From: Lyngbya sp. PCC 8106
GTDB lineage: Bacteria > Cyanobacteriota > Cyanobacteriia > Cyanobacteriales > Microcoleaceae
Assembly: GCF_000169095.1 (NCBI RefSeq)
Contig: NZ_AAVU01000003.1
Location: 186,001 to 250,000, forward strand
Direction: 5' to 3'
DNA: 64,000 bases
The position numbers were made by a program, and so were the translations under genes. Shown one piece after another: positions 54,522 to 62,008 of this stretch; within the stretch, counting starts at the first letter, position 1; each line of letters begins with the position of its first letter. The notes under the pieces were generated by a model, which was given only the letters and a program-made list of their open reading frames with translations, had not been told where the DNA came from and did no database searches.

Positions 54522-54809
54522 TTATGCAGTTGTTTCGTCATCAATCTTAATTAATTGTTGTTCTGACAATTGTTGTAATATTGCTTTGAGATCGCGATCG
54601 CATTGTTCAAGATCCACCTCATATTCAGTCAGTAAAGTGTCTCTAATTTCTGCAACCGTTTTTGGCTCCTGAATCAGATCCCAAATTCTTTTTCCGACTG
54701 GATTCAAACCATAATATGTTCCAGATGTTAGATGTAAAATCAAAGTCTCTCCGCCCAAATGAGTAGAGATTTGATCGGGAATAGCAACAACTTTTGATCT
54801 TTCTTCCAT
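54522..54809 (-). CDS. PqqD-like (RRE) protein
   Basis: This 95-residue protein has the PqqD fold signature: a strand pair with LILHLTSGTYYGLNPVGKRI, then WDLIQEPKTVAEIRDTLLTE and a C-terminal helical part (DLKAILQQLSEQQLI). PqqD proteins bind leader peptides of ribosomally made peptides, but solo versions near exosortase or glycan genes are common and their role is unknown. No radical-SAM enzyme or precursor peptide is visible nearby. It is the last gene on the minus strand of the exosortase group, 75 bases after the HpsJ-like gene. Confidence 0.9.
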   Translation of the reverse strand: MEERSKVVAIPDQISTHLGGETLILHLTSGTYYGLNPVGKRIWDLIQEPKTVAEIRDTLLTEYEVDLEQCDRDLKAILQQLSEQQLIKIDDETTA

Positions 54810-54884
54810 AGAACTTTATCTCAAACGACAAGCAGACAAAATTTGCTGTTTAGTGCTATTTATTATGGCTAAATAATAATCAAA

Positions 54885-55628
54885 TTACCATTTTTGTCTC
54901 GCCCAGACTGTTCCTTTCCACAGACTAATAAATAAAGCACTGGTAATCAAAGCCCCTAAATTCCATTTAATCGAACGCTTAAAAAGGTTTTGGCGTTGGG
55001 TACTACGAGCTTCTTTTGCTCGAGTTGTGAGTTGTTTGTCGCTATTTTCTACAACAGTTGATAGACGATTTTTGATATCTTCAAATTGCTGGAAACTGTC
55101 AATTTCTGGTACACCTCCTTGAGGGTTAATCTGACTCAGTAAACTTTCCATTTCTGTCGGATTATTGACCGTTTTAAGTTGATCTTTAACTTGTTTAATC
55201 TGAGTTTGAACTTGATTAACCTGAGTCGAGATTTGTTGATTGGCTTGACGATCAATTCTCAAAGTATTAAACAATCCAAGAGGAATGAGTAATAAAAAGA
55301 TAACTCCATAGAATAAAGTTAACCAAGATAAAAAACTCACAACTGGAATTTCCCAACGATCTCTGGAATTGCGTTCACCAAAAAAGATTAAGACAAATCC
55401 GAGGAGAGGAACAGCCACTCGTTCCACTAACTGTCCCATTGTTTGTAATTCCCAAGAAGGATTCATAAAGTCAGGTGGATACAAGATATCAATTAAGTCA
55501 AATAAACTCAGAACTAAAAATCCATATCCTACCCATCGAATGAGATTAATAGAACGTAGAAGACTGATATTAAAACGTCGTAAAACTTCTACAGATTGAT
55601 TAGAAGAAGAACTATCTACTTGAGTCAT
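54885..55628 (-). CDS. HpsJ-like membrane protein, exosortase-associated
   Basis: The 247 residues have two or three membrane segments in the N-terminal half (YGFLVLSLFDLIDIL, VPLLGFVLIFFGE, LTLFYGVIFLLLIPLGLF), a coiled coil (about 130-165, QVNQVQTQIKQVKDQLKTV), and a last membrane helix near the C-terminus. This arrangement matches HpsJ of the hormogonium polysaccharide locus in filamentous cyanobacteria, where hps genes are needed for slime and gliding. The form next to cyanoexosortase A is usually called HpsJ-A-like. It starts 49 bases after the exosortase-associated gene. Confidence 0.82.
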   Translation of the reverse strand: MTQVDSSSSNQSVEVLRRFNISLLRSINLIRWVGYGFLVLSLFDLIDILYPPDFMNPSWELQTMGQLVERVAVPLLGFVLIFFGERNSRDRWEIPVVSFLSWLTLFYGVIFLLLIPLGLFNTLRIDRQANQQISTQVNQVQTQIKQVKDQLKTVNNPTEMESLLSQINPQGGVPEIDSFQQFEDIKNRLSTVVENSDKQLTTRAKEARSTQRQNLFKRSIKWNLGALITSALFISLWKGTVWARQKW

Positions 55629-55677
55629 AGCTACTAAGAAAAAATAAAAAGTTGACTAAATGAGATCGTCAACCCTC

Positions 55678-56331
55678 TCAGTTTAAACTGGGAAAGTTAG
55701 CAGACCACCATGTATACCAGGAAAACCAAGCTTTCTCTAAGACTTGATAAGCCGCTTCTGGGGAAGAATCTTCTAGAGGAATTGATAAATTTGCCCACAA
55801 ACATCCCCGTTTTCGCAGTTGTTTTTGTCCCAAAAACCAGGGAATAAAGCGATTCCATTCTAGGGTATAAATAGACTGATTCTGTTGGTATTGCTTGCGA
55901 GTAAACGTACTGATTCCCTTCGGGTTGATACAAGCACTGAGATAAGCTTGATCTTGAGTAACGAAAAGCCCATAAAAACCGACTTTATCTTGCTGACGGA
56001 CTAGAGGGAATGATGGAGAAAGCTGATATTTTTCAACCATTTTCTCTATATCTCCTCCGGTAAGATAGCGCATTTCAATATTCAGATCAATATTATTCTG
56101 AACATATTTATAGCGTTGATCTGGTGGCTTAAATAGGGATTCTTTATCAGTTTTTTCAACAGTAGAACTAGCGATATCCCACTCAGACAATGGCACTACT
56201 TCGGGTAAATTTATAGTTGCTTTGCTAAGAGTTTGAGTAGAAGATGCAAACACAACTCGGGCTAAAACTAAGATCACAAAGCTACCCGTAAATACTAACA
56301 GAGGAGTTCGCAGTTGATGCCAAAACTTCAT
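55678..56331 (-). CDS. Cyanoexosortase A system-associated protein
   Basis: The protein has 217 residues. It opens with one membrane helix (LLVFTGSFVILVLARVVF) and continues as a periplasmic domain with VVPLSEWDIASS, YKYVQNNIDLNIEMRYLTGG and GISTFTRKQYQQN. This protein type is regularly found beside cyanoexosortase A and is presumed to assist the protease. Its start overlaps the exosortase stop by four bases (ATGA), so the two are translationally coupled. The C-terminal region ends WFSWYTWWSANFPSLN. Confidence 0.87.
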   Translation of the reverse strand: MKFWHQLRTPLLVFTGSFVILVLARVVFASSTQTLSKATINLPEVVPLSEWDIASSTVEKTDKESLFKPPDQRYKYVQNNIDLNIEMRYLTGGDIEKMVEKYQLSPSFPLVRQQDKVGFYGLFVTQDQAYLSACINPKGISTFTRKQYQQNQSIYTLEWNRFIPWFLGQKQLRKRGCLWANLSIPLEDSSPEAAYQVLEKAWFSWYTWWSANFPSLN

Positions 56332-57209
56332 AACTCATAACCCTCTATTTTATTTTCTTGGGGTTCCTGATCACTTTGTTGTAATAAAAACCAGCAAAAT
56401 AACCCAAACAGCAACACAGCTATAATAGAAAAAACAAATGAACCATCGCGATGATGCCAATAGTCAAAAGCTTCTGTATTATTCTGTGCAACTAAAATAG
56501 CCAACAACATGACCCGAAATCCATTCACAAAAAATCCTATACTTAAAGCCACGATGGGTACAAAAATTTTCTGTATCCAATTCGTCGGAAACATCAGCAG
56601 AAACAGTAGTGCTAAACCTGACAAATGAATCATGGTTTCGATACCCGAACACCCCGGATAAACTTCTACAGTTCCGGTTGGTAAACTGATATATACTCCA
56701 TTAAGTTTGGCTTCAAAACCGGAATACCACAATATAAATGCAGAAAATTTTGCTGTAATTGGTGAAATATCAACAATCCAAGGTTCTAGTAAACGAGGAG
56801 CGCCAATAAAAAATAGAGCGACTAACTCAGTCCAATATTGTTTTAATCCCCGAAAACCAGAGGCGAGTAACCCCAGTCCTAAACCTGACAAAACTGGAAT
56901 CAAATCAAAGAAATTTCCCCCTAACGGAATTGAAGCACTTCTAATCAAAATGATAGCAATGAGCAAAAAACCAACGAGACTCGCAAATACTCCGCTTTCG
57001 AGTTTCAAGTCATCGCGTCTTTGCCAAACCAATGATGCAACAGCAGACCAAAATAAAATACTGGTGCCGAGTGTATTAGGATTATCCGCTCTCCAAACTA
57101 ACGTCAGATGAATCGCCATCAAGCCGGAACCAATTGTTAAAAGCCAGAAGGGAGAGGTTTTGAGGCGTTGAAATAATACAGGATAAGTTGCATTCATAGC
57201 CATCAGCAT
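56328..57209 (-). CDS. crtA: Cyanoexosortase A (PEP-CTERM transpeptidase/protease)
   Basis: This eight-helix membrane enzyme of 293 residues is thought to cut PEP-CTERM proteins and pass them to the cell surface, probably to a glycan or lipid carrier. The catalytic triad residues are seen: Cys187 in YPGCSGIETM, Arg232 in NGFRVMLLA and His252 or His253 in YWHHRDGS. The exact placement of the first Met is open (57209, 57203 or 57197 are all in frame). It is followed by the associated protein and HpsJ, and preceded by a PEP-CTERM gene, so enzyme and substrate are neighbours. Confidence 0.92.
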   Translation of the reverse strand: MLMAMNATYPVLFQRLKTSPFWLLTIGSGLMAIHLTLVWRADNPNTLGTSILFWSAVASLVWQRRDDLKLESGVFASLVGFLLIAIILIRSASIPLGGNFFDLIPVLSGLGLGLLASGFRGLKQYWTELVALFFIGAPRLLEPWIVDISPITAKFSAFILWYSGFEAKLNGVYISLPTGTVEVYPGCSGIETMIHLSGLALLFLLMFPTNWIQKIFVPIVALSIGFFVNGFRVMLLAILVAQNNTEAFDYWHHRDGSFVFSIIAVLLFGLFCWFLLQQSDQEPQENKIEGYEL

Positions 57210-57221
57210 TTATAGTCAGAA

Positions 57222-57252
57222 AACCCCCTCACTGAGAGAGAATGAAGGGGTT
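57222..57252 (-). terminator. Hairpin between the first PEP-CTERM gene and the exosortase
   Basis: AACCCCCTCA (57222-57231) pairs with TGAAGGGGTT (57243-57252), nine of ten positions. Read on the minus strand it ends GGGGGTTTTC, a weak T run, so termination may be partial and exosortase may be made by read-through. Confidence 0.5.
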
Positions 57253-57276
57253 ATTCTAGGTAATTTTATCAATCAA

Positions 57277-57933
57277 TTAGGCATCAGAATTGACTTTGTT
57301 TTGGCGCTTTTCGTATTGTTTTTTCATCAAAGTTCCAGCACCTAAAGCAGATAAAGAACCCAAGATAGTAAAGGGTTCAGGAATCGGTTCAACATCGATT
57401 CCTGCAATGAAGAAGGAATCATTAGGTTGTAAAGCTCCAATCTCAACGACATCAGCAAATATATTTTCGAGAGATGTTCCAGAAAAGCTAAAAACACCAG
57501 AAGCACCTAGCACTTGATTGAGTAAGCTTTTACTGTTATCGCCATCTAATCGGAACGAGACGTTATCCTCTCCACTAGCTAGACTAAACAGAACTTCATT
57601 GACCTTGACCTTAGTTGAAAAATCAAGACTTAAAACTTCGTCATTAGCGATTCCTGGACGACCATTAACTTCAATAGGACTAACATTTCCGATCCCTAAA
57701 CCAAATTGGCTTTGATTAATGTTTTTTGAAACTCCATTTAGAGTAGCACCAGTTGCGGTGACGTTTAATCCAGATGGAGAGAAAAAAGTTAACTCAGGAA
57801 AGAAGTCAACGGGTTGGCCAGGACGTCTGAAATCGATGAAGACAGCCTGTGCTGCTTCTCCCGCAGAGAAAGCGATTGCAATAGCTCCTGTCGTAGCGAC
57901 TGATAATGTTTTTAGAACAGATGAAACTGTCAT
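57277..57933 (-). CDS. PEP-CTERM sorting-domain protein
   Basis: The 218-residue secreted protein has an N-terminal signal (KTLSVATTGAIAIAFSAGEA) and a C-terminal sorting signal: VEPIPEPFTILGSLSALGAG, then a basic end KKQYEKRQNK. The PEP motif is Pro-Glu-Pro-Phe at about residues 186-189. The middle is a beta-rich domain (LNVTATGATLNG, VLFSLASGEDNVSFRL) of unknown function. It resembles the protein at 58608 in its ...ILGSLSALG... end, so both should be substrates of the same exosortase. Confidence 0.93.
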   Translation of the reverse strand: MTVSSVLKTLSVATTGAIAIAFSAGEAAQAVFIDFRRPGQPVDFFPELTFFSPSGLNVTATGATLNGVSKNINQSQFGLGIGNVSPIEVNGRPGIANDEVLSLDFSTKVKVNEVLFSLASGEDNVSFRLDGDNSKSLLNQVLGASGVFSFSGTSLENIFADVVEIGALQPNDSFFIAGIDVEPIPEPFTILGSLSALGAGTLMKKQYEKRQNKVNSDA

Positions 57934-58092
57934 AACACAAATTCCCCAAAAAATCGTTGTTTACATTAGAAAGAGGCAACTAAAATCATTACCTCACAGA
58001 TGAAATTACAAAAAAGTTGTAACTTCAAAGGTGGCTGGGTTCAATAATGTAGCTTTGGTAGTGTTCCCTTGTTGTTAAAAAACTCTTGATGA

Positions 58093-58166
58093 CAGGCTTC
58101 AGTGCCAAATTTAATCCTTAACTTGTTGTGTTTATGGCTTGACCCTACCGTAAACTCTGAAGCCTG
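58093..58166 (-). repeat. Long-range inverted repeat, possible structured leader
   Basis: CAGGCTTCAG (58093-58102) and CTGAAGCCTG (58157-58166) are perfect reverse complements, extendable by TGA/TCA with one bulged A. The 54 bases between them would form a large loop in the transcript of the PEP-CTERM gene, about 160-240 bases before its start codon. Confidence 0.6.
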
Positions 58167-58353
58167 ATCATTACTCCTCTTTTTTGATTTCCGAATCCTT
58201 CTCGGAGTTGAAGGTATAGTTACTGATTAGACTTAACCGTGTATTTACGGAGTTAAATCATTACTCCCCTTTTCCAAACTTGGAATACTTTTCCGGATTT
58301 ACCACTATAGCTTTACAGACTCTTTATATTTTGTATACTGAACTTGAATTCAA

Positions 58354-58380
58354 CTTTCAAAAATCACCCATTTTGTGAAA
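58354..58380. promoter_or_regulatory. Weak 27-bp palindrome-type site before the first PEP-CTERM gene
   Basis: The segment runs CTTTCAAAAA, seven bases TCACCCA, TTTTGTGAAA. It keeps the length and one good arm of the stronger elements at 26.46, 26.50, 59.38 and 59.43 kb. The left arm is degenerate. Confidence 0.35.
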
Positions 58381-58453
58381 ATTGTGAGAGTTTCAGTCTT
58401 CTTAAAATTACTTAAAGATTTGAGAGAAATTATCATAATTTGTGCCACGAAAT

Positions 58454-58494
58454 AAGCGATCGCATCTCCAAAAACAGAAAATTTGCGATCGCTT
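58454..58494. repeat. HIP1 inverted pair forming an 11-bp hairpin
   Basis: AAGCGATCGCA (58454-58464) and TGCGATCGCTT (58484-58494) are exact reverse complements; each holds one HIP1 octamer. Their spacing (19-base loop) and location 114 bases after the stop of the 58.6 kb PEP-CTERM gene fit a transcript-end hairpin, though there is no T run. Confidence 0.6.
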
Positions 58495-58607
58495 TGTCTA
58501 TTAAAAAATGGAAAAACACTTTATCTCAATCCCTTTATCTTCAAGTTAAAGGAATAGTTTAGAGAGTTAAAATCAACAGATCGAGGGTCGAATAACGAGA
58601 GTAAAAT

Positions 58608-59213
58608 TTAGCTCTTTTTCTGCTGTTTTTTCTTCAGCGCAGCACCCATTCCGAGGGCAGATAGAGAACCCAGGATGGTTAAAGGTTCGGGAACAGGTTC
58701 AACTTCAATAGAACGGAGGAAGTAGTCATCGTTATTATCTGCGACAGTAAATCCTAAAACAGAACCTGTTCTGTCAGCTAGCGCAAATGAGGTAAAATCG
58801 AAGGTTCCAGTACCGGGAATATCAGCACTAACTAACTGATTTCCATCAACCAGGAGTCGGAAGTCATCGTTAAAGCCAACTCGCGAAAAGGTTGCAGAAA
58901 CCAAACTAATTTGCTTGTTGAACTCTAATTGGAGAGTTTCGTTAAACCCTAACCCATCAACCTGAAAACTGTCACCAAAACCTCCAAAAACTCCCAAACC
59001 ATTAGGCCCTCGCGAAACCTGACGGTTGCCATTTGTGGCAAATCCCGTAGCTGTGAGATCGATACCGCCTTCAGAGAAAGACAGAGAGTTATCTAAGTCA
59101 AATCCTCCAAAGTTGAAAGTAACAGCTTCGGCTGCTTGTCCTCCGGCGAGAGTAACAACAGTGGCACCCGTTGCCGCCATCAGAGCTTTTTTCAGAAAAT
59201 TTACAGTTGTCAT
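58608..59213 (-). CDS. PEP-CTERM sorting-domain protein
   Basis: This 201-residue protein has a signal peptide (KKALMAATGATVVTLAGGQA) and a beta-rich middle (IDLTATGFATNG, SATFSRVGFNDDFRLLVDG). The C-terminal anchor is VEPVPEPLTILGSLSALGMG, followed by ALKKKQQKKS. It is related to the 57.3 kb protein, so the two are probably paralogues. The gene has two strong 27-bp palindromes 170-240 bases before its start, the same element found at the ABC exporter. Confidence 0.93.
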   Translation of the reverse strand: MTTVNFLKKALMAATGATVVTLAGGQAAEAVTFNFGGFDLDNSLSFSEGGIDLTATGFATNGNRQVSRGPNGLGVFGGFGDSFQVDGLGFNETLQLEFNKQISLVSATFSRVGFNDDFRLLVDGNQLVSADIPGTGTFDFTSFALADRTGSVLGFTVADNNDDYFLRSIEVEPVPEPLTILGSLSALGMGAALKKKQQKKS

Positions 59214-59382
59214 CTAAGACATTTCTCCAAAAATTGAGTGTGAGCATAGAGACACCCAGATGTTTTTTGTTTCAAAAAATACTTTTGAGTCTGGTACTGA
59301 AATGCAATAACCAAATTGATGTTCACTTCAGTCGCCTCAATTTACAGCGTTTTTAAAAATATTCAGGAATCAACCCCCTGTT

Positions 59383-59409
59383 TTTTACATTTCTAGGGGA
59401 TTTGTGAAG
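59383..59409. promoter_or_regulatory. 27-bp interrupted palindrome, copy 3 (PEP-CTERM promoter)
   Basis: It matches copy 1 at 21 of 27 positions by my count: left arm TTTTACATT, centre TCTAGGGGA and right arm TTTGTGAAG. It keeps the same central GGGGATTTGT block as the two copies near 26.5 kb. It is 170 bases before the start of the 58.6 kb PEP-CTERM gene. Confidence 0.6.
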
Positions 59410-59425
59410 ATACTCAAGGGTTCAG

Positions 59426-59452
59426 CTTTAAAAAACCCCCCCTTTTGTAAAG
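59426..59452. promoter_or_regulatory. 27-bp interrupted palindrome, copy 4 (PEP-CTERM promoter)
   Basis: The arms are CTTTAAAAAA and TTTTGTAAAG around seven C. Read on the other strand it begins CTTTACAAAAGGGGGG and matches copy 1 at 23 of 27 positions. It starts 43 bp after copy 3, the same spacing as the pair at the ABC exporter. Confidence 0.65.
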
Positions 59453-59539
59453 ATTAAGTTGATCCCCAAAAAATAATCGCCTCAATTCCGAGAGAATCAA
59501 AGCGATCGCGTGTTAAAACTATTCTAGAAGCGATGAGAT

Positions 59540-60304
59540 TTAATCTTGGTTCTGGTCTTGGGAACGATGCTTTTTGAGAAGCGCCCCCATTCCTAATGCA
59601 ACTAACGAACCTAAAATCGTCATCGGTTCAGGAACAGATTGAATTTCCACATTGTCCACCAACAAACCCGAGGGGAAGAAATCATTACTATCATCCACAT
59701 CTACAACCCCAATTCCTAATAGATAGGTTCCTCCTTGAGTGAAGGTGTAGGAAAAGGTTTTGTATCCGGTTTCTGTATTAAAGATGGTGTTCGACGGATT
59801 GGCTAAACTAGAAGTATCGGCAATTTTTAGAACTGTACTTCCAATGGAGACAAACGCCAAGTCATTGAACGTTTGCTCATTATTATCAAATACAGTTTCA
59901 TTGGAGAGGAAATTCCAAGAAAACCTGAGAGTCTCTCCCGCTCGAACGGTGAGCGTTTGTTTGAGCGCTGAACCTTCAACAACCTTGGCTGACAATAGAG
60001 TATCTAGATTCCCTAGAGATAAATCGAGGAAAGATTCCAAATCGGGATCTGTAACCGAGCCGTATTTACTTGTAATTAAGGCTTGAAACTCCCCTTCAGT
60101 CGAAGTTACACCATAAGTATTTGTGACAATGCGAGTGTCACCAATGGACATCCATTCAGTAGAGAAATCACCCGTCTCAAAACCACCGTTGAGGACGATA
60201 GCTTGAGCCGAATTCTCCAATCCAAACAGGGCTGCAAAACTAATTAAACTAGCAACACCTGCGGTTAGAGTTGAGTGGTAGATAGAAGCGATGGGATTGA
60301 ACAT
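59540..60304 (-). CDS. PEP-CTERM sorting-domain protein
   Basis: The protein has 254 residues and ends with the sorting signal VEIQSVPEPMTILGSLVALGMG and a charged tail KKHRSQDQNQD. A signal peptide is at the start (TAGVASLISFAALFGLENSAQA). The middle (VLNGGFETGDFSTEWMSIGD, then SWNFLSNETVFDNNEQ) is a beta-sandwich typical of NF038-style PEP-CTERM proteins, maybe carbohydrate-binding. I start it at ATG 60304, preceded by GGAG at about 13 bases; a TTG at 60334 is also in frame but opens with no signal-like residues. Confidence 0.92.
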   Translation of the reverse strand: MFNPIASIYHSTLTAGVASLISFAALFGLENSAQAIVLNGGFETGDFSTEWMSIGDTRIVTNTYGVTSTEGEFQALITSKYGSVTDPDLESFLDLSLGNLDTLLSAKVVEGSALKQTLTVRAGETLRFSWNFLSNETVFDNNEQTFNDLAFVSIGSTVLKIADTSSLANPSNTIFNTETGYKTFSYTFTQGGTYLLGIGVVDVDDSNDFFPSGLLVDNVEIQSVPEPMTILGSLVALGMGALLKKHRSQDQNQD

Positions 60305-60334
60305 GAAATTAATTTCTCCAGGAGTTGAATCCAA

Positions 60335-60732
60335 ACTTTGGAGCTGTTGTCAAAAGCAATTGCTTATTGGGTGACTCAGAAAGAGGGGGATAGGATTAAA
60401 TTCAACAGATGAATGGGAGTTTGTTGAGAAAATCCTTACTCTGTTATTACGAGTAGAGATTCAATCCAGCACTCAAATCATTCTGGTTCATTTTACAGAA
60501 TGTGAGAATTTTCTCAGGAAAAATTTGAGCGATTTTACGTAATCTTATTACTTTATTGGTAAAATAATAAACTGGCTTTAAATAACCTCCTCTTAATCCA
60601 AAGTTGAGTCAAAATTTAACTCAGATCAGAGCAATTTGTCTTCCTCTGATCGACAGATACCAAACCCAGAATCAATCTTTACTCCCCGATCTAACTTAGC
60701 ATCAGTTACTATAATAGTAAAACAGCGAATTT
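60335..60732. other. Divergent gap between a PEP-CTERM gene and the YdcF gene
   Basis: About 400 AT-rich bases without a supported gene. Promoters for both directions must be here. I see only weak palindromes (for example GAGAATTTTCTC at 60504-60515) and no convincing copy of the 27-bp element or TCCGGAT. Confidence 0.4.
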
Positions 60733-61416
60733 ATGAAGTGGTTTCAGCGCACACAATCACCCGACCATTGGATTATCTGGGCTGGCTCAATTCTGCTTCT
60801 ATTTCTGATCAGCATTATTCCAGTCCAACTGGCGATCGCTCACTCTCAAGCCCCCCAACCCCAAGCCATTCTCACCCTGGGGGGAGGATCAAATCGAGAA
60901 CTGTTTACCGCTCAATTCGCCCAAGATCACCCCGACTTAGACATTTGGGTGTCATCTGGAATTCCCCGTGAACCTGCGATGGATATTTTTCGCGCCGCAG
61001 GAGTCCCGGATCGTCGGGTTCACCTCGATTATCTCGCGGTGGATACGGTAACAAATTTTACCTCAATGGTCGATGAGTTCAAACAACGGAATATCCAACA
61101 TATTTACTTAATTACCTCAGATTTTCATCTCCCTCGCTCCCAAGCGATCGCCACGATTGTACTCGGAAGTCAAGGAATCACCTTTACCCCAGTTGCCGTT
61201 CCAACTCCAGAAAAAGAAGAATCCTCCTTGCGGATCTGGCGGGATATGGGACGTTCTATTCTGTGGGTGATCACAGGGCGAACCGGAGCAAGTCTTAACC
61301 CTAGAGTAGCAATGACTCATGCGTTTAAACCAATACACGACTGGAACCTACACTCCCGGCGCTCCCCTATTCCAACAACTTCTGTGGTTCTTTCTCGGCG
61401 ACCCCCTCGTTCGTAG
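60733..61416 (+). CDS. YdcF/DUF218-family membrane protein
   Basis: The 227 residues have one membrane helix (WIIWAGSILLLFLISIIPV) and the DUF218 core: AILTLGGGSNRELFTAQFA, VSSGIPREPAMDIFRAAGV, TVTNFTSMVDEF and YLITSDFHLPRSQAIA. SanA/ElyC-type members influence envelope or peptidoglycan-lipid metabolism, but the reaction is unknown. The last 33 residues overlap the next gene in another frame; this tail is rich in Arg and Pro and probably unimportant. It may assist carrier-lipid recycling for glycan synthesis, which is inference from the neighbours. Confidence 0.87.
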   Translation: MKWFQRTQSPDHWIIWAGSILLLFLISIIPVQLAIAHSQAPQPQAILTLGGGSNRELFTAQFAQDHPDLDIWVSSGIPREPAMDIFRAAGVPDRRVHLDYLAVDTVTNFTSMVDEFKQRNIQHIYLITSDFHLPRSQAIATIVLGSQGITFTPVAVPTPEKEESSLRIWRDMGRSILWVITGRTGASLNPRVAMTHAFKPIHDWNLHSRRSPIPTTSVVLSRRPPRS

Positions 61417-61933
61417 CCGACTACTCCCATTTTCAGGCTTGAAAGTCTTAATTTTGCGTCGATTTGGTGCCAAAATTGGTCAAGGCGTGCGGATCAAGCC
61501 CGGAGTTCGCATCAAATTTCCCTGGCGTTTAACCGTTGGGGATCATGTTTGGATTGGTGAAAATGCCTGGATTGATAATTTAGCCCTCGTTACGATTGAA
61601 AGTCACGTTTGTCTGTCTCAGGATATTTATCTGTGTACGGGAAACCATGATTGGAGTGATCCCCATTTTCAACTAATCACCGCCGAAATTTACATTGAAC
61701 AGAGGAGTTGGATAGCAGCCCGAGCCATTATTGGGCCAGGAGTCCGAGTCGGTCAGGGTGCAATTTTAGGGCTAGGAAGTGTAACCGGACATTCTCTCGC
61801 AGCGATGACCATTTATGCTGGAAATCCCGCTCAACTGATTAAAAAACGAACCATTCGAGAAGCTATTCCAGAAATGATTCAAAACACTTCCGAATCTCTC
61901 ACCCCCGATTCCAAATTCTCTGTTGCTGAGTAA
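61319..61933 (+). CDS. WcaF-like hexapeptide-repeat acetyltransferase
   Basis: The 204-residue left-handed beta-helix protein matches putative colanic-acid acetyltransferases (WcaF group): QYTTGTYTPGAPLFQQLLWF at the start, IGQGVRIKPGVRIKFPWRL, then LCTGNHDWSDPHFQLI with the probable catalytic His, and MTIYAGNPAQLIKKRTI at the end. It would add acetyl from acetyl-CoA to a sugar of the glycan. The start at ATG 61319 overlaps the YdcF gene by 98 bases. It is kept because the N-terminus fits the family from residue 1. Confidence 0.92.
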   Translation: MRLNQYTTGTYTPGAPLFQQLLWFFLGDPLVRSRLLPFSGLKVLILRRFGAKIGQGVRIKPGVRIKFPWRLTVGDHVWIGENAWIDNLALVTIESHVCLSQDIYLCTGNHDWSDPHFQLITAEIYIEQRSWIAARAIIGPGVRVGQGAILGLGSVTGHSLAAMTIYAGNPAQLIKKRTIREAIPEMIQNTSESLTPDSKFSVAE

Positions 61934-61940
61934 TCCGGAT
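61934..61940. promoter_or_regulatory. TCCGGAT site, 75 bases before the 62.0 kb gene
   Basis: The heptamer starts on the base after the stop codon of the acetyltransferase gene. TATAGA at 61958-61963, 17 bases on, could be a -10 box. Confidence 0.45.
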
Positions 61941-62008
61941 ATGAAATGACAATTTGGTATAGAGGAATGGAAATCGCGCAACCTTGACACTCTTCATTTC
62001 CCCACACT

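Larger units (their letters stand above)
57934..58607. other. 674-base non-coding region upstream of the first PEP-CTERM gene
   Basis: No supported gene. It holds a long-range inverted repeat (58093-58166), two copies of an ATCATTACTCC-type repeat at 58167 and 58257 (90 bp apart), a TCCGGAT copy at 58292-58298, a weak 27-bp palindrome at 58354-58380, and a HIP1-based hairpin at 58454-58494. As the leader or promoter of the PEP-CTERM gene transcribed to the left, it is unusually rich in structure. Confidence 0.6.

Noticed and set aside
57290..58003. Plus-strand frames opposite the first PEP-CTERM gene
   Set aside because: They are antisense to a gene with a clear signal peptide and sorting tail and show no protein family.
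58454..58494. HIP1 hairpin as a novel regulatory element
   Set aside because: HIP1 octamers are very frequent in cyanobacteria, so two facing copies can arise by chance. It is kept only as a repeat.
60636..60971. 111-codon frame overlapping the YdcF start
   Set aside because: It is in another frame over the conserved YdcF coding part and has a low-complexity composition.
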